DNA of 64,000 nt, taken from positions 13,343,280-13,407,279 of the forward strand of contig NC_089280.1 in NCBI RefSeq assembly GCF_963678975.1. The letters are read 5' to 3'. Origin of the DNA: Dysidea avara (taxonomy: Eukaryota > Porifera > Demospongiae > Dictyoceratida > Dysideidae). This document shows, piece by piece, positions 1 to 11,342 of the stretch. Every line of letters starts with the position of its first letter. Positions within the stretch are counted from its first letter, which is position 1. A program made the position numbers and the translations under genes. A model generated the notes under the pieces. That model did not search any database, had not been told where the DNA came from, and saw only the letters and a program-made list of their open reading frames with translations.

Positions 1-1919
1 GTACTAAGTTAAGCCAACTAACTTCACTATTGGGACAGTAAGTAAGTTATTATATTAAGTTAAGTACTTAGGACTGTAAGTTACTAACCTATTTCAGCAT
101 AGCAGTAGTAGTTTTTCCGTTCTGTGGTCTGTTCAAAGGTTGATACGCGGTGGGTAGAAATACGCATCCATGATCACCCAAACAATTATTTTGTGCCTTC
201 ATTATCCTTTACTAACAACCAACTAGTCCATCTTAAAGAATATACACAGTTTAGCAACCACTACAAAATCGAGTCCCACAATGCAAAGTTCTATGTCGCT
301 CAATATAACAAGTCAAAGCGTATCGTTTCTTTGAACTGGCTGGGCATCAAAGTCATTGGCAAACCGCTTTCCCATTGCCCGGGCAATATGCGAGTTAAAC
401 ACCGAGCAGCGCCTTTGAACGCCCACGCTAAAGTGGTATATTAAAATATACGTTACTATTAAATGATTCACATGAATGTATACTATGTAATCATCTGAAC
501 ATTCTTGCCTGCTCCTTCATTTGCAAAGCGCTGATAGTCTGGAATTACATTGATTTCAGTGCATGCTGCAATGAGTATGTACAAGTTAACTTGTACTTTA
601 TTCTATTTGCTGACACTTGCTGACACTTGTCACTATCTGATTAAATCTGTAGCAAAGCAGCATCCAAGAATGACAGATCAAGCACTCAATTTCTTTATAT
701 ATACCCAAGTAGGAGGAATAAGTAAGATATCGTGGCCAAGTGGAACACACAACCCAACTCATCCATCAGAGGAAGTTTCTACATAACCTCCCTCTCCCCT
801 CTGCTGTCATCCACTATTCCTTCTGCCACAAGACAGTGCATATTCCAGTTGACAATATTGCAGTGAAGTTAAGCCCACGCAATCATTGCAGTATCCATAA
901 ATGTTCCAATTAAGGAGTATCTTGTAAACCAGCAAGTGTCCTAATTGCTCTTTGCTACATTTTCAATGCTTTGCTGAACAAGAATGTAGTATGGCCCCAA
1001 AGAGTACTGCTATACTTGATCACTGGTTTTACTACAAGACATGTTCTGTCTATCTTGTGTTCATGTCCTAACTTCTAACTCTATGAGCCTTCTCTCTTAC
1101 TCCAAATAGAGTATCCTATGGTGGAATTCATGCCTATAACTAATGTACTAACCTTACAATTCGGCAAGAAGGCAAATGGACCATACTTTTGAAGCATAAT
1201 ATATCATGAATTTATGGAAACATGGTAACTTTGAAGTCCCGTTGCTATGTCAATAGTATGGACGTCAGACGCGTGTGATTCTAAACAATGTGCTATGAAG
1301 GAAAGTGAGTTTTTGTGCTTCTAGACCAGGAAATAGGTGGATGTAAATAGAAAGAACAACATTGAGGTGTCTCTGGAGTCACGTCCATTTAATATATCAA
1401 TGCTAAACTTGCTAACTTGCATCATGACATCTACATGGATCTTTGGCACTAGGAGTACAAACTCAGGAGAAGGGCAAGGGTAGAACTGATGTCTAACTCC
1501 GCTTTGAGTGAGCCAAAGGCAAAAGAAACGTGGCTAGGAATAATTGGCGAGGAGCTACTGGGAGTGATTGAGGCTAGGAGTGAGGGGAACTGGAACTACC
1601 TATGCTAAAACTTGCGTACTCCCAAGAGAATTTACAGCAGGCTTTATTACAAAACTAAAGGTCTGTTAATACCTGTTGTTCTCCATCTGCTGTTATCCAT
1701 CTGCTGTGCTAATGTGCAAACAGAACTTCCATCCTGGCTGGAATCACATAGTCACCTTGGCAACTTTAATTCAACTTCACCATGGATGCACAATCCACTC
1801 CATATGTCACATATGTACACTTGCAGTTTAATTTTGTTTACAAATGCATTTATACATGCATGATGTGTGTATATTCAATGTACAGGAATTATAAGCTTGG
1901 ATATATACTGCATCAATTA
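1..1919. other. No recognised gene
   Basis: I see no supported gene here. The frame at 124-444 (+) is open for 106 codons but begins at a GTG, has no recognisable motif and no convincing splice signals, so I do not call it. The first 100 bases are rich in short taagtta-type repeats. The stretch is AT-rich and resembles intergenic or intronic DNA. Confidence 0.4.
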
Positions 1920-2168
1920 GTGCTATAGTCAGTGAGCTAGATGGATTACAGATATGTACATTACAGTGAATATGACATATATGTGGTTAGGTACAACAAA
2001 TATATTACAGTACTCAACACTTCCGTGAAGAACCTACACGAAGGACAGGTACTGCTGCTAGTTTATATGTGTGAAATGAAACTGAGTCATGAATTTGTTC
2101 TAGTGGGATTCTGGATAGGTTGCTTTGAAGTTTGCCCTTTGCCAAAAGCAAAAGGGAGGGGTTTATTG
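1920..2168. repeat. Left half of a paralogous block split by the hAT insertion
   Basis: This segment matches 30636-30897, sharing for example the gctagatggattacagatat stretch and the gtttgccctttgccaaaagc stretch. In the 30-kb copy the homology runs on without a break into the sequence that here resumes at 7931. The 30-kb copy is therefore the empty-site version of this locus, and it fixes the boundaries of the intervening hAT element. Confidence 0.85.
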
Positions 2169-3339
2169 TAGAGTTGCACCGATGTAAGATATTAGCCGAT
2201 GTTCCGATAGCCGATAAATGAGAATCTTTTAGTGCCGATGTCACTAGCCAATCCGATATATCATAACTATATTTACTGTAGTAATAAAATAATATGTCAC
2301 CAACAAAACTGAAAAAGCATATAATATCAAGACTCACGGTAGTGAGTCGCGCGGCCAAGAAACTACAAAGCGCACGCCCAATTAAAAGACGCGCGGCCAC
2401 TACTGTGAGTTATTTACGTGTAGGGCCGGTTTCACAATATTAGTCCTAGATTATGCAACATCTCTCAATAGATTAGTATTGCGTTACGTGATAAAAAAAT
2501 CTTTAGGAGTCGTCATCATCATAGTTTTCTTGCGACCTTGCTAAAATAAAAAAGTAACCATCGCAAAATAAAAAATAGGTATATTTCACTTTATTTCTCT
2601 ACCTTATGTTACAACTACTGTCACGTTATACCAGTCAACATAGCCGTGTTTATATAGTCCATCTAGCACTGACATTATCCAATCCTGGTTTGCCTATACG
2701 CGTATTTTCTTCAATCAAACCTCTATTCCCTACAATAACTTTTAAAGACACGACGTGGACACAAACTCTAATGCCTGATAAACAAGTTGTGATAGCGTGC
2801 TGAACCGTAAGTTCCCTAGGGATGGTGTTTTAAGCAAAAATCTTTTAAATTCGATTTAGTGCCACACCCCATGCGAGCGTTTATAAATCGCCAGTTGTCT
2901 TATGGTGTGAAGAACAAAATCACTAGCGAAGGTGCTTTAAGCATACTCTTCAATTGTCTATTTACATGTAATTTTTAATAGATTAACCACAAAGGCTGGT
3001 TAGGTGAATACAAGGCTTTAGGGGTTACCACCTCTATGTAGTGTGTACCATGTAGCTTGTGTTAAGTATTATGCACACACAAATGGTGCAACAAAATTTT
3101 GTAATGGATTGCTTGGATGTGCATGGTTCGTGGTGTTGTGACTCGAATGTGGTTCGTGGTTTTCCAGTGACCATGTATGAGTTGGGGTTGTTCCACACAA
3201 CTTACACAATATTCAAATTTCATGATGGCCATGAAAATTTCTTGCCATATGGTAAACATACAACAATGTGTAACAACGTTAATCAAAATCACATCAAGAC
3301 TTGACTAAAAATAGTTCCAACAATAGTGATAATTTCTTG

Positions 3340-4440
3340 TATGTCAGCATGACGATACTGAGACCTGTAAAAGAATAAGCAGGTACTGAAGTTAACCTTA
3401 AATTAAACACTCATGCAACTGACCTGGAACATCAGTCGCAACACCAAAAACACTTGTTTCGATATCTGATGACACAATCCAGCAGGCACTGAATTAAAAG
3501 AGAATGTACAAAAAATCAATATGCCGGGCTGTATCAATAATAGCATGGATAATCAAAATGAACAAAAATTATATCCCAGGCTAAGTGAATGAATAACATA
3601 ACTGTTGGGTAAGCATGTCAAACCTGAACATTAGGACATTAGTCAAACAAAAGTACGCTATCACAACTTGGTCATAATACAATGTTTGTAACACTGGACT
3701 TCACACTGGTTACCCAAAAAAATTGTGCCATTCCGGGACAAAAGCATAATTATGAAACAAATAGTTACTACAACACAGAAGGCTTACTGTTGCACTGTCT
3801 ACACTGATATACCATAATTTAAAAACATAACAGGTGGGTATTAAATACAATACACTTAACATCTAGGTACTAGGAAAAAATCACTAACATCACAACATGT
3901 AAGCTGACCTGAAAATTAACACCCTTGATGCCACTACAGTCTACACTGGAAATTTGTATGAACCCATCAACACTATGCCCGATACATCTGAGTAGACTGA
4001 CCTGCAAATTCACATCACTAGTATACAGTGATAATTGATAACTACAAAAACAACAATTGTAATAATACAATTCTTCTGTATGTCAACTGACCTGAAATTC
4101 ATGACACTCGATACCGAGACCTGTAAAAGAATAAGCAGGCACTGAAGTCAACCTTAAATTAAACACACATGCAAACTGACCTGGAACATCGGTCACAACA
4201 CCAAAGACACCTGTTTTGATATCTGACAAAACAATCCAGCAGGCACTGAATTAAAAAGAGAATGTACAAAAAATCAATATGCCAGGCTGTACCAATAAAG
4301 GATGGATAATCAAAATGAACTAAAATATATATATCCCATATGCAGGTTAAGTGAGTAACATAACTGTTGGGTAAGCATGTAAACCAGAACATTAGGTCAT
4401 TAGTCAAACAAAAGTACGCTATCACAAACTGGTCACTGAT
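3340..4440 (-). pseudogene. Duplicated exon-like pieces inside the hAT element, family not recognised
   Basis: About 320 bp at 3350-3672 recurs as a direct copy at 4108-4435. Read on the minus strand, each copy holds a 65-bp segment bounded by a CAG acceptor and a GTCAGT donor (4181-4245 and 3424-3488). Both keep the same frame open and encode closely similar peptides (ACWIVLSDIKTGVFGVVTDV and ACWIVSSDIETSVFGVATDV). In each, a second segment follows after a ttcttttacag acceptor (39 bp at 4092-4130 in the first copy; the other starts at 3364). Further spliceable pieces lie at 3870-4070. Conserved frames and splice edges suggest a real or once-real multi-exon gene carried by the element. I do not recognise the family, and the full transcript cannot be deduced from one window. 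Confidence 0.35.
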
Positions 4441-4994
4441 AATTGATAGCTACAAAAAGAACAATTGTAATAATACAATTCCTCTGAACGGTAACTGACC
4501 TGAAATTCATGACACCTGTATCTTTGTTCTTGCGTGGTCTCAACTTACATATGTACCATGATCACATTCAACTGCTAGTGGATAAACCAGTATGACCAGA
4601 TGGCCTGCAAAAACCAACAAGCAGGTGTTAAATACAATACACCTAAAGCCTGGAATATGAAAAATATCATATAAGCATTATTCCACACTGATATAGTAAT
4701 AGATTATAGGATGTTGTGGAATTTGCCTAAACGTGTAAACTTGAACATGAGGACAACTGCATAATCTGGACACTTGGAATTGTCCAATACCTGATGAACC
4801 GCAAGTAGGTACTAATGACATTCACTTCAACATTTTATCCCAACTGGGTGAATCTCTTGTAACTGAGTAAAAAGGTGTTTATTTTCCACCTGCAACCAAA
4901 GTTCTACATTTCTGTGGTTGAGTGTACATAAACTGACCTAGAAAATCAGTATGCCATAGGGGTATGGAAATGGTTCCTTTCTTCTGTTGTGACA

Positions 4995-5195
4995 TTACTT
5001 ACAGCTGACTGGTAAATGATCATCGATGTCCCCGTGGACCCCAACAATGTGTATATCAATAACTTCACAAGTTGGAATGAATTTCCTTTCAACATGTGGT
5101 GGAATGAATTTCCTTTCAACATCTGGTGGACAGGTTAAAAACCCTATCGCACAAACACGGTGAATCAGTGTGTGGTGATATGACACGTTGCACAA
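4995..5195 (-). pseudogene. Exon-like open frame upstream of the duplicated pieces, unrecognised
   Basis: A 66-codon minus-strand frame ends in a plausible donor (AGCT followed by GTAAGT) near its 3' end. It contains a small internal tandem repeat of the peptide VERKFIPPH/VERKFIPTC (two 27-bp units near 5075-5125). It lies just upstream, on the same strand, of the duplicated exon-like cluster, so it may belong to the same gene. No domain is recognised, and the start is not defined because the first in-frame codon is not ATG. Confidence 0.25.
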
Positions 5196-5927
5196 ACTTC
5201 ACTCCTCGTTTCGTTAGCATTCAAGACCGGCATATGTCATAGAGTACCTCAGTATTCTTGACTCTTACTTCTTCAAGCGTTGCTCAAGCGATGTAGTTTC
5301 TCACGAGGGGCTCGAGCTTCTCATTAAAGTCGAGCCGATTAAAGTACGCCTCACCATCCAGTTACATTCTTAAACCATTCAATTTAAAACCACGTATCAC
5401 GAGTGTCCGCTTAAGGTAATTAGGGACTTTCCACGAGATTTCCCCTAAATAGATCACGTGTTAGTTGTCAATCCGGTGGATTCTGGTGGTATACATGGTT
5501 CAACAATGCGGTAAGTGTACTTTAATATAGTATAAGCTGTCAATAATTGTTTGTGCACTGCTAAACTAAGTCATTTTTGTGGGATAAGCATGCTTGAGGA
5601 AGGGTCTGGGGGACGAGACTAATGTTTTTACAGCAGTTGATGATGGCCAGGCAAAGAACTGCGAGAAGAACTACTGTGATAGTGTGATATAGGGAAAAAT
5701 TCCACCCCTATAGCTAGGGGCATTAACTACCATTATCTACAACTACTGTATTATGTTGCCGATATGTGCATCCGGGCCAAGAATAAAGGTGAAAGTGGTA
5801 GTAAGGCTCAATCCTATTATTCTGCTGAACAGGCAAGGGAGTCTGGGACTCTGGGGACATGCTCCCTCAGGAAAGTATAAGTACTACAACTTTTTTGTTT
5901 TAATTGCTTCAAGTATAAAAATTTCAG

Positions 5928-6290
5928 TCAAAAGGTGATGATCAAGGCTCTGGTCTTATGCACTGGTTGGAGTGGTTGTATCGATACTGCACTGTGACAT
6001 CCTTGAGGGGTTAGTGCTGGCATTGTCCATGGCAATACTATTCCATCTCCCCAAGTCTTGATGATTGAGTCCTCCATTCCTTTCTCTGCTGCTCCAATCC
6101 TGAAGTTGTGACCACAGTCAAAAGGTGACGATCGAGGCTCTGGTCTTGCATCTATACTGTACTGCAACACCCTTGAGGGGTTAGTACTGGCATTGTCTAT
6201 CGCAATACTGTTCCATCTCCCATATACAAGTCTTGATGGTTGAGTCCTCTATTCCTTTCTCTGCTGCTCTAATCCTGAAGTTGTGACCAA
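5928..6290 (-). pseudogene. Tandemly duplicated tyrosine-recombinase-like C-terminal fragment
   Basis: Two direct repeats of about 175 bp (roughly 5937-6110 and 6117-6288) each encode, on the minus strand, a peptide beginning GHNFRI(G/R)AAEKG(M/I)ED and continuing to IKT. This resembles the box II region of eukaryotic tyrosine recombinases of the Crypton/DIRS type (HxFRIGAA...IKxLGRW). Just after IKT each copy slips frame, and the expected GRWxSxAY signature is only seen in another frame, so both copies are broken. Only the last part of the catalytic domain is present. They sit inside the hAT element, presumably as an older nested insertion or captured fragment. Confidence 0.5.
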
Positions 6291-6469
6291 AATATTAAAA
6301 AATGGTTATAACATGATAAATTATTATGATGATAACAATTACAAATGTATTTATAGCTGTGTAGCAACTGTGAACTAGTTAGGTACTTGCAAGTTTAATT
6401 AGGTGTCTGAAGCATTTAACATGCACAGATATGAGATATATTCGTCACATGCAGGCAGTAAAGATAGAT

Positions 6470-6489
6470 TTACTCTAATAGAACAGTCA
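6470..6489 (+). repeat. Single copy of the dispersed motif TACTCTAATAGARCAGTCA
   Basis: One copy of a short motif that recurs in this window, usually as a doublet (28488, 36898 reversed, 43529 reversed, 46198, 48268, 59094). Its repeated presence at the edge of other repeats suggests it is an end of a repeat family. Confidence 0.5.
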
Positions 6490-6663
6490 TACTACACTGT
6501 AAATTCATACTTCCGAATTTACGGTGTTATGAAACAATCATTGTTATGTTTGGATTTTACTGACTCTCCAAGACAATATTCTGCATTAATGTTAATTGCT
6601 CATTTCCAAAAAAATTACCTTTTAAACCAAATGTAGAGTCTATCACTGACAAAAATGAGTGAT

Positions 6664-7479
6664 ATCCACCCCAAAAACACCTTCGCTGTAAAAAAGGCGC
6701 GCCCAAGAAACTACAAGTGCCTGGAACCCAATGTAAAAAAACAAAAAGAAAAAACAGCTCAACTAAAGTGAAAAGTAACTGGTAACTTAAAGAGCTGATA
6801 TCTGAAGCGGCCAAGAATACAATTACTAAAGTTTAATCCATGCAAGAACACCTTGGCTATAATACAGGTGTGTACATGAAAGCAACTGGCAACTGAAATG
6901 GCTGATATCTGAAGCGGCCAAGAATGAATGGTCATGTACAACTAATCCAAAAGTTTAACACTGAACCTTTATAATTCAGCTGTGTTCTATATTCACTCTT
7001 GCTGCATCGTAAAGTAATTTCTTTTAACTCTAATTGGCTGGTAATTTGGCCGCCTTTTTTTGCTCTATTATACTGACTACTAAAAAAGGCGGCCAAATTA
7101 CCAGCCAATTAGAGTTAAAAGAAATTACTTTACGATGCAGCAAGAGTGAATATAGAACACAGCTGAATTATAAAGGTTCAGTGTTAAACTTTTGGATTAG
7201 TTGTACATGACCATTCATTCTTGGCCGCTTCAGATATCAGCCATTTCAGTTGCCAGTTGCTTTCATGTACACACCTGTATTATAGCCAAGGTGTTCTTGC
7301 ATGGATTAAACTTTAGTAATTGTATTCTTGGCCGCTTCAGATATCAGCTCTTTAAGTTACCAGTTACTTTTCACTTTAGTTGAGCTGTTTTTTCTTTTTT
7401 CTTTTTTTACATTGGGTTCCAGGCACTTGTAGTTTCTTGGGCGCGCCTTTTTTACAGCGAAGGTGTTTTTGGGGTGGAT
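6664..7479. repeat. Near-perfect palindrome with ~398-bp arms and ~20-bp spacer
   Basis: Arms 6664-7061 and 7082-7479 are reverse complements with only a few differences that I could see, mainly in an A/T run near 6735/7395. Identical 60-residue frames appear on opposite strands at 6759-6941 and 7201-7383, which confirms the symmetry. Each arm also holds two related units carrying gctgatatctgaagcggcca. The structure fits a recent inverted duplication or foldback element within the hAT, and it overlaps the 3' end of the BED-finger frame. Such a DNA would form a long hairpin. Confidence 0.9.
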
Positions 7480-7755
7480 TTAGTTTACTAACAAAACGTT
7501 GTCGGTGTAGTGATCTTTTTCTTGTTTCTTTCAGCTGTTTAGGCTCTTGGTTTGCCTTTTTTTCCGAATACTCTTTGTAGACTTCTGGATGATTAGTTTG
7601 CAAATGTTGCACGAGATTACTGGTAGTGAACGACTTCGTTGTGGTGCCATCCCTTGCAACACACACCTGGCATTTGCCACACACGGCAAACTTGCTATCC
7701 TCAGCGACGGAAAAGAATTTCCATATAACAGACGTTTTTCTCTCGCTGGTCGCCA
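7376..7755 (-). CDS. BED-type zinc finger exon of a hAT transposase (N-terminal part)
   Basis: From the ATG at 7753-7755 (MATSERK) the frame reads through a BED finger. A Trp-Lys-Phe-Phe start is followed by Cys-x2-Cys in VCGKCQVC and by His-x5-His in HLQTNH, within about residues 8-60 of the frame. BED fingers bind DNA and typically stand at the N-terminus of hAT transposases and of ZBED proteins. After the finger the protein becomes Lys/Gln-rich. It then runs into the palindrome at 7479, so the last ~35 codons are encoded by the repeat and are unlikely to be original. No RNase-H-like catalytic core follows. The exon starts about 175 bp inside the right end of the element, the expected place for the 5' end of its transposase. 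I read it as a truncated gene. Confidence 0.75.
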
Positions 7756-7930
7756 TTTTCACAGAACAATCGAGAACAATAGCAAATTACAATGTATCCA
7801 GGCGTGCGTAAATCACGTGTGCATATACTGTATCGGCTCATACAGTACAATTTAATCCGATACCGATGTGCTAATTTAGTGCCGATAATAGGGTTTTCCG
7901 ATAACCGATCTGATTATCGGTGCAACTCTA

Positions 7931-8045
7931 GTTTATTGTGGTTTGTTTGCTATTGCATTTACTACAGCCATAGCATTTAAGAAACAGCCTGTAGCAAGCA
8001 AACTAAAGTTTGTTCAAGAAGAAAGCATTTAGTTATGTGGAGAAA
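7931..8045. repeat. Right half of the split paralogous block
   Basis: Beginning with the second gtttattg, this continues the homology to 30890-31000 (gtttgtttgctattgcattt). It is the other side of the hAT insertion site. Confidence 0.8.
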
Positions 8046-8470
8046 TATCTTTATTCCCTTTCAAATGAAGGCTGCTGCTGCCATGTAGATTACTTGGAAA
8101 TGATCAACACTGGAGTTTGTTTGAAATATAATTATATAACATTTATTATGGTCAATTTACATCTATTTGTATAATGCACTTAGTCTAATCACTATTCTAA
8201 CCACTCAAACAAAGTACTTTTCAGTAATCCCAACTTCTTTAAATCCATTTTTCAGGATTGTTCTTGATGTGGCTGTGGAGAACCACCATCCATTCTGTGC
8301 CCAAATGCTTCATAGTGCTGAGCCTCAAATCAACACATTCACTTTGTTTTCCTTCCTCTAATTGTGAGGAAACTTGTTTATCCTAATATCCTTAAGATTA
8401 ACCAGTCAATGCAGTTAGCAGGAGCTAGGGCTACATTGATGCTGTGGCCAGCAGTGTTAAAATGTTTGGC
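8046..8470. other. No recognised gene
   Basis: Short frames on the plus strand (8167-8361, 8364-8609) have no motif or splice context and partly run into the next element. I see nothing supportable. Confidence 0.4.
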
Positions 8471-8962
8471 GTGCATTGTAGTGCTGCACCGATACCACTT
8501 TTTCACTACCGATCTGATACTGATACATTTGAGGCCAGAAATGGCCGATACCGATACTTTGCCCCACAGGCATTTCTCACAAGAAACAGCTAGTGATTTA
8601 GCTTACTAAACTCATTTGCTAATCCCATAAACTGCAGTTTACTGGTTTTGTGGCTATCAATTACACGCAAAGATAAGTTTATGGCTTCAATGAATCTTAT
8701 TTCGTGGCTTACTTCAGTTTCCACTGTACTAATAATGCTAGTAGCTGGCTTCTTTTAAGGAATTCATGGCTTATATCAGCTTTTGCTCAACTCTGGTCAA
8801 TGTGCTATGTACGCCGCCATCTTGATAAGTAATTAAATGACGTCACTTTTAAAGTATCGGTTGGTATCGGGCATTTATAGCTTTACCGATACAAGTCCGA
8901 TACCACCAAAATAGGGCCGATATCGATACTAGTATCGGTGTCGGTGCATCACTAGTGCATTG
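8471..8962. mobile_element. Non-autonomous hAT element (8479-8954) with 8-bp target duplications
   Basis: The element (476 bp) is flanked by gtgcattg at 8471-8478 and 8955-8962. Its ends are imperfect inverted repeats starting tagtgctgcaccgata and ending tcggtgcatcacta, with many internal ccgata and tatcgg repeats near both termini. The terminal sequence is clearly related to the elements at 2169-7930 and 21499-22044. It has no coding capacity, so it is a MITE-like derivative of the same hAT group. Confidence 0.9.
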
Positions 8963-9269
8963 TACTGCAAATTGTCAAAAAATTAACAGCATGCTCAGAG
9001 TCACAGATCTTATTTTACTGGTGTATGGAAAATGATCATTTCTATGTATTGTTTCTCTTCATGTACAAGCTAAAGTGGCAAGAAATTGCCTAAAAGGAAT
9101 GCACCAAAAACTGCTCTTTTCATCAATTCCCATCAGAAGAGGGTGGAAGTGGTTTAAGTGCCATTAAAATGAATTATGCAAAATGCTCGTTTTCTGTGAT
9201 TAACAAAATCGTGTAAATGGTGTAACAAAGTATGGCATCCTTGTCTTGTTGAAGAATGTACATACCTGA

Positions 9270-9530
9270 TTACTGCAAGCGGACTACGTGCGAAAGTGTT
9301 TCATCAGTTTTGTGCTGAAAACTAAGTGATTTTGCAAAACAAGTTACATCATCGTAATGCTTACACGAAGTACAATCTAAATATCTAGTGATCGCTAGTT
9401 TTGTATTGCAACTATTGAGACTTGCGTGAAATTCTAAACAGAGGTATGCAATTAACGTAATATTTTCGAGCAGCGCTTCCACCCTCCTCTGAATCCCCAT
9501 CATCTCTACCGTCTTTGCTCCTTTGGACAT
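9270..9530 (-). CDS. Hypothetical small protein or first exon, 86 codons
   Basis: From the ATG at 9528-9530 a minus-strand frame encodes 86 residues (MSKGAKTVEMMGIQRRVEAL at the start) and stops at 9270. A GTATGT donor lies just after the stop (TAATCAG followed by GTATGTAC), so a transcript could splice there. The frame is locally less AT-rich than its surroundings. Six Cys residues and a CTSCKH stretch are visible, but no known domain. It could be a genuine small exon or chance. Confidence 0.3.
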   Translation of the reverse strand: MSKGAKTVEMMGIQRRVEALLENITLIAYLCLEFHASLNSCNTKLAITRYLDCTSCKHYDDVTCFAKSLSFQHKTDETLSHVVRLQ

Positions 9531-9932
9531 AATTAATCGCTGTCTGATCAAAATTTATGACTAACTGAGAGAGGATTTCATCCATATACTTATTTTTGCA
9601 ATATCCATCAATAATGCACTTTTCATTTCCTCAAAATTACAAGGATTTTGCCCATTCTTCGGTCTTTGGTCAATTTGATCCCACCATTTTTACACAGAAA
9701 ATTTGCATCTTTATTCATAACAATTTTCAGCAGCAGCAGCAGCAATCACCACACTACTATATACTCACTGCTTTTCCATGATTACACAATTCCTTGATAC
9801 CTGGATATCTAATTTGTCCTTTAGCCTACCAGTTTTCATATGAGGCAACTCATGAACTTACACTGGTCTCTGTTAATGCAATTTGTGGCTACTTGTCTGC
9901 ACCACAATGTTTAAGTGACGCAGTAACTCCCA
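9531..9932. other. No recognised gene
   Basis: Nothing supportable was seen apart from a short cagcagcagcagcag run near 9728-9742. It ends where the paralogous block begins. Confidence 0.4.
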
Positions 9933-10830
9933 TGTGCAGCTGCTCATTTGTCAATCTCACATCACTGGGTTGATGTTAACATCAAATATCCACTATGCAT
10001 GCTGGTTGTTGCACTCAAGTTTAAGCACTTCTTTGTTAGCCATTCTTATTGCTGACAATAGAATTATCTTGCTCAAAGTCCTATCAGGATCTGGTAGACT
10101 CTTGAGAGCATCATCAAAGGACTTTGATGTCACTTTCACCCAGGCTTGAGTTTAAAGGGGTTAAGAATAGACAGTAACCTGGTTCTGCACGTGACAAGAC
10201 TGTAGCTAATAGGTGAATTAAACTTCAGCTAATTCGGAGCAACTCACCAAATTCCATATAGTTCCCCTCACAGAAGTTTCCCTTAGTATGGTACATAAAG
10301 ACCTGATTAATGTACACAAGTTTCTCTTATAAAGGTGACTTGCCATGTTAATAATAATCACCATAAAGCCAAAGTGGAATGTAAGTAAGCCCAGTCAACA
10401 CCTACAGCCCAATCTTTATTCATCCACAATAGACACTTGATAACAAACAAAAACCTAACATGTATATTATATACAAGTGATAAAATTATTATTTTTGAAC
10501 ACAGTCCAACCAAGGACTGCAAGGAGTTACTTGAATTTGAAATTAACTGTAAATTTAGAGGCTCTATCAAAGCTCTCAAGGCATATTGGGAAGGTTTGGG
10601 CATATCTTTTCTGCACATGTCTGCAAAAATGTTCTTTCAACAGCCTGTACACTGCTTGCTTCTTCTGGTCTCTTCTATTTAATAAAGTTGATGTCAATTC
10701 TTCAAGCTTTTCTGTATATGTCTGAATCAATTCTTGTACATGTCTCCATTGTACAAGTCACTACTCATTTCACAAGAGTGTTCTCGTTTTCTGCATTTCA
10801 TGATGACAGTTCAAACCTGTGAAAATTAAT
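9933..10830. repeat. Paralogous block matching 31156-31950 and partly 34030-34265
   Basis: The block shares long stretches with 31156-31950 (for example atgttaacatcaaatatcca and gcaaggagttacttgaattt). Its right part, near 10740-10900, also resembles 34030-34265. It belongs to the minus-strand repeated family that fills much of 9.9-35.4 kb. Confidence 0.8.
9993..10141 (-). pseudogene. Terminal-exon-like frame of the repeated family, copy 1
   Basis: The minus-strand frame reads KVTSKSFDDALKSLPDPDRT and onward for about 48 codons, ending at a TAG (9993-9995). The paralogous copy at 31216-31366 keeps the frame and the stop with a few replacements. The conserved frame suggests that this was coding. 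I do not recognise the protein family. Confidence 0.4.
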
Positions 10831-11342
10831 TTGATTAATGATTCCATTTGCAAAGTTATGGGGTGAAGCCAATCCTTGTATTAAATCATGTTTGAGTTTG
10901 GACATAATGGTACCCATATAAGTTGTGTAGCAAACAAAGTGTAATCAGTTATATCGACATTGTTATTATCCCATAATGTTGAGCTGTCTCAGGTTTTTCT
11001 TGTAGTAATTCTTTGTTGACTTCCACTACCAGCTGGTGTGATCTATTAGATATGTAGCAAAGAACTACTGAAGTAGTAAAATTACAAGACTTCATATTGT
11101 CAAGCTACCCTTTGTATGTAGTAGATGTCAATAGCAGTTCTATTAAAGAATAGAAGTGTACTGGTTGTGTCTGATCAATTTCATCGCTAGTATAAAGCCA
11201 CAAAATTTAATGAACTCAAACCTTGTAATGTAATGTCAACTGGAGAACCTTGGGCAAAGAAGCTTATCACTCAGAAATCATCTGAATTGTTCTGTACATT
11301 AATAACAAAATTTTTACTTATGTTCACTGTAGTATGAATATA
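10831..11342. other. Intron-like or intergenic remnant of the repeated family
   Basis: No gene is recognised. Parts near 10980-11240 resemble 16020-16290 and 17860-18130, including the reverse complement of an exon-like segment (around 10985) related to the repeated ELLxEHLxKPxTA peptide, here degenerate. Confidence 0.45.

Larger units (their letters stand above)
2161..7938. mobile_element. hAT-superfamily DNA transposon (2169-7930) with 8-bp target duplications
   Basis: The element runs 2169-7930 (5762 bp). Its termini are perfect 15-bp inverted repeats (tagagttgcaccgat and its complement), followed inward on both sides by many ccgata-type subterminal repeats. It is flanked by the identical 8-bp duplication gtttattg at 2161-2168 and 7931-7938. 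Eight-base duplications, short inverted repeats and an internal BED finger are the hallmarks of hAT elements. A paralogous empty site with a single gtttattg lies near 30890. Inside are a BED-finger exon (7376-7755), a large palindrome (6664-7479), recombinase-like fragments (5928-6290) and a cluster of exon-like pieces (about 3300-5200). I found no hAT catalytic domain or dimerisation domain, so this copy looks non-autonomous or broken. Confidence 0.9.

Noticed and set aside
124-444. 106-codon open frame on the plus strand
   Set aside because: Begins at GTG, no recognisable motif, no acceptor/donor pair, AT-rich surroundings. Could be chance.
6759-7383. Two identical 60-residue frames on opposite strands
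   Set aside because: They are produced by the palindrome arms and have no independent support as proteins.
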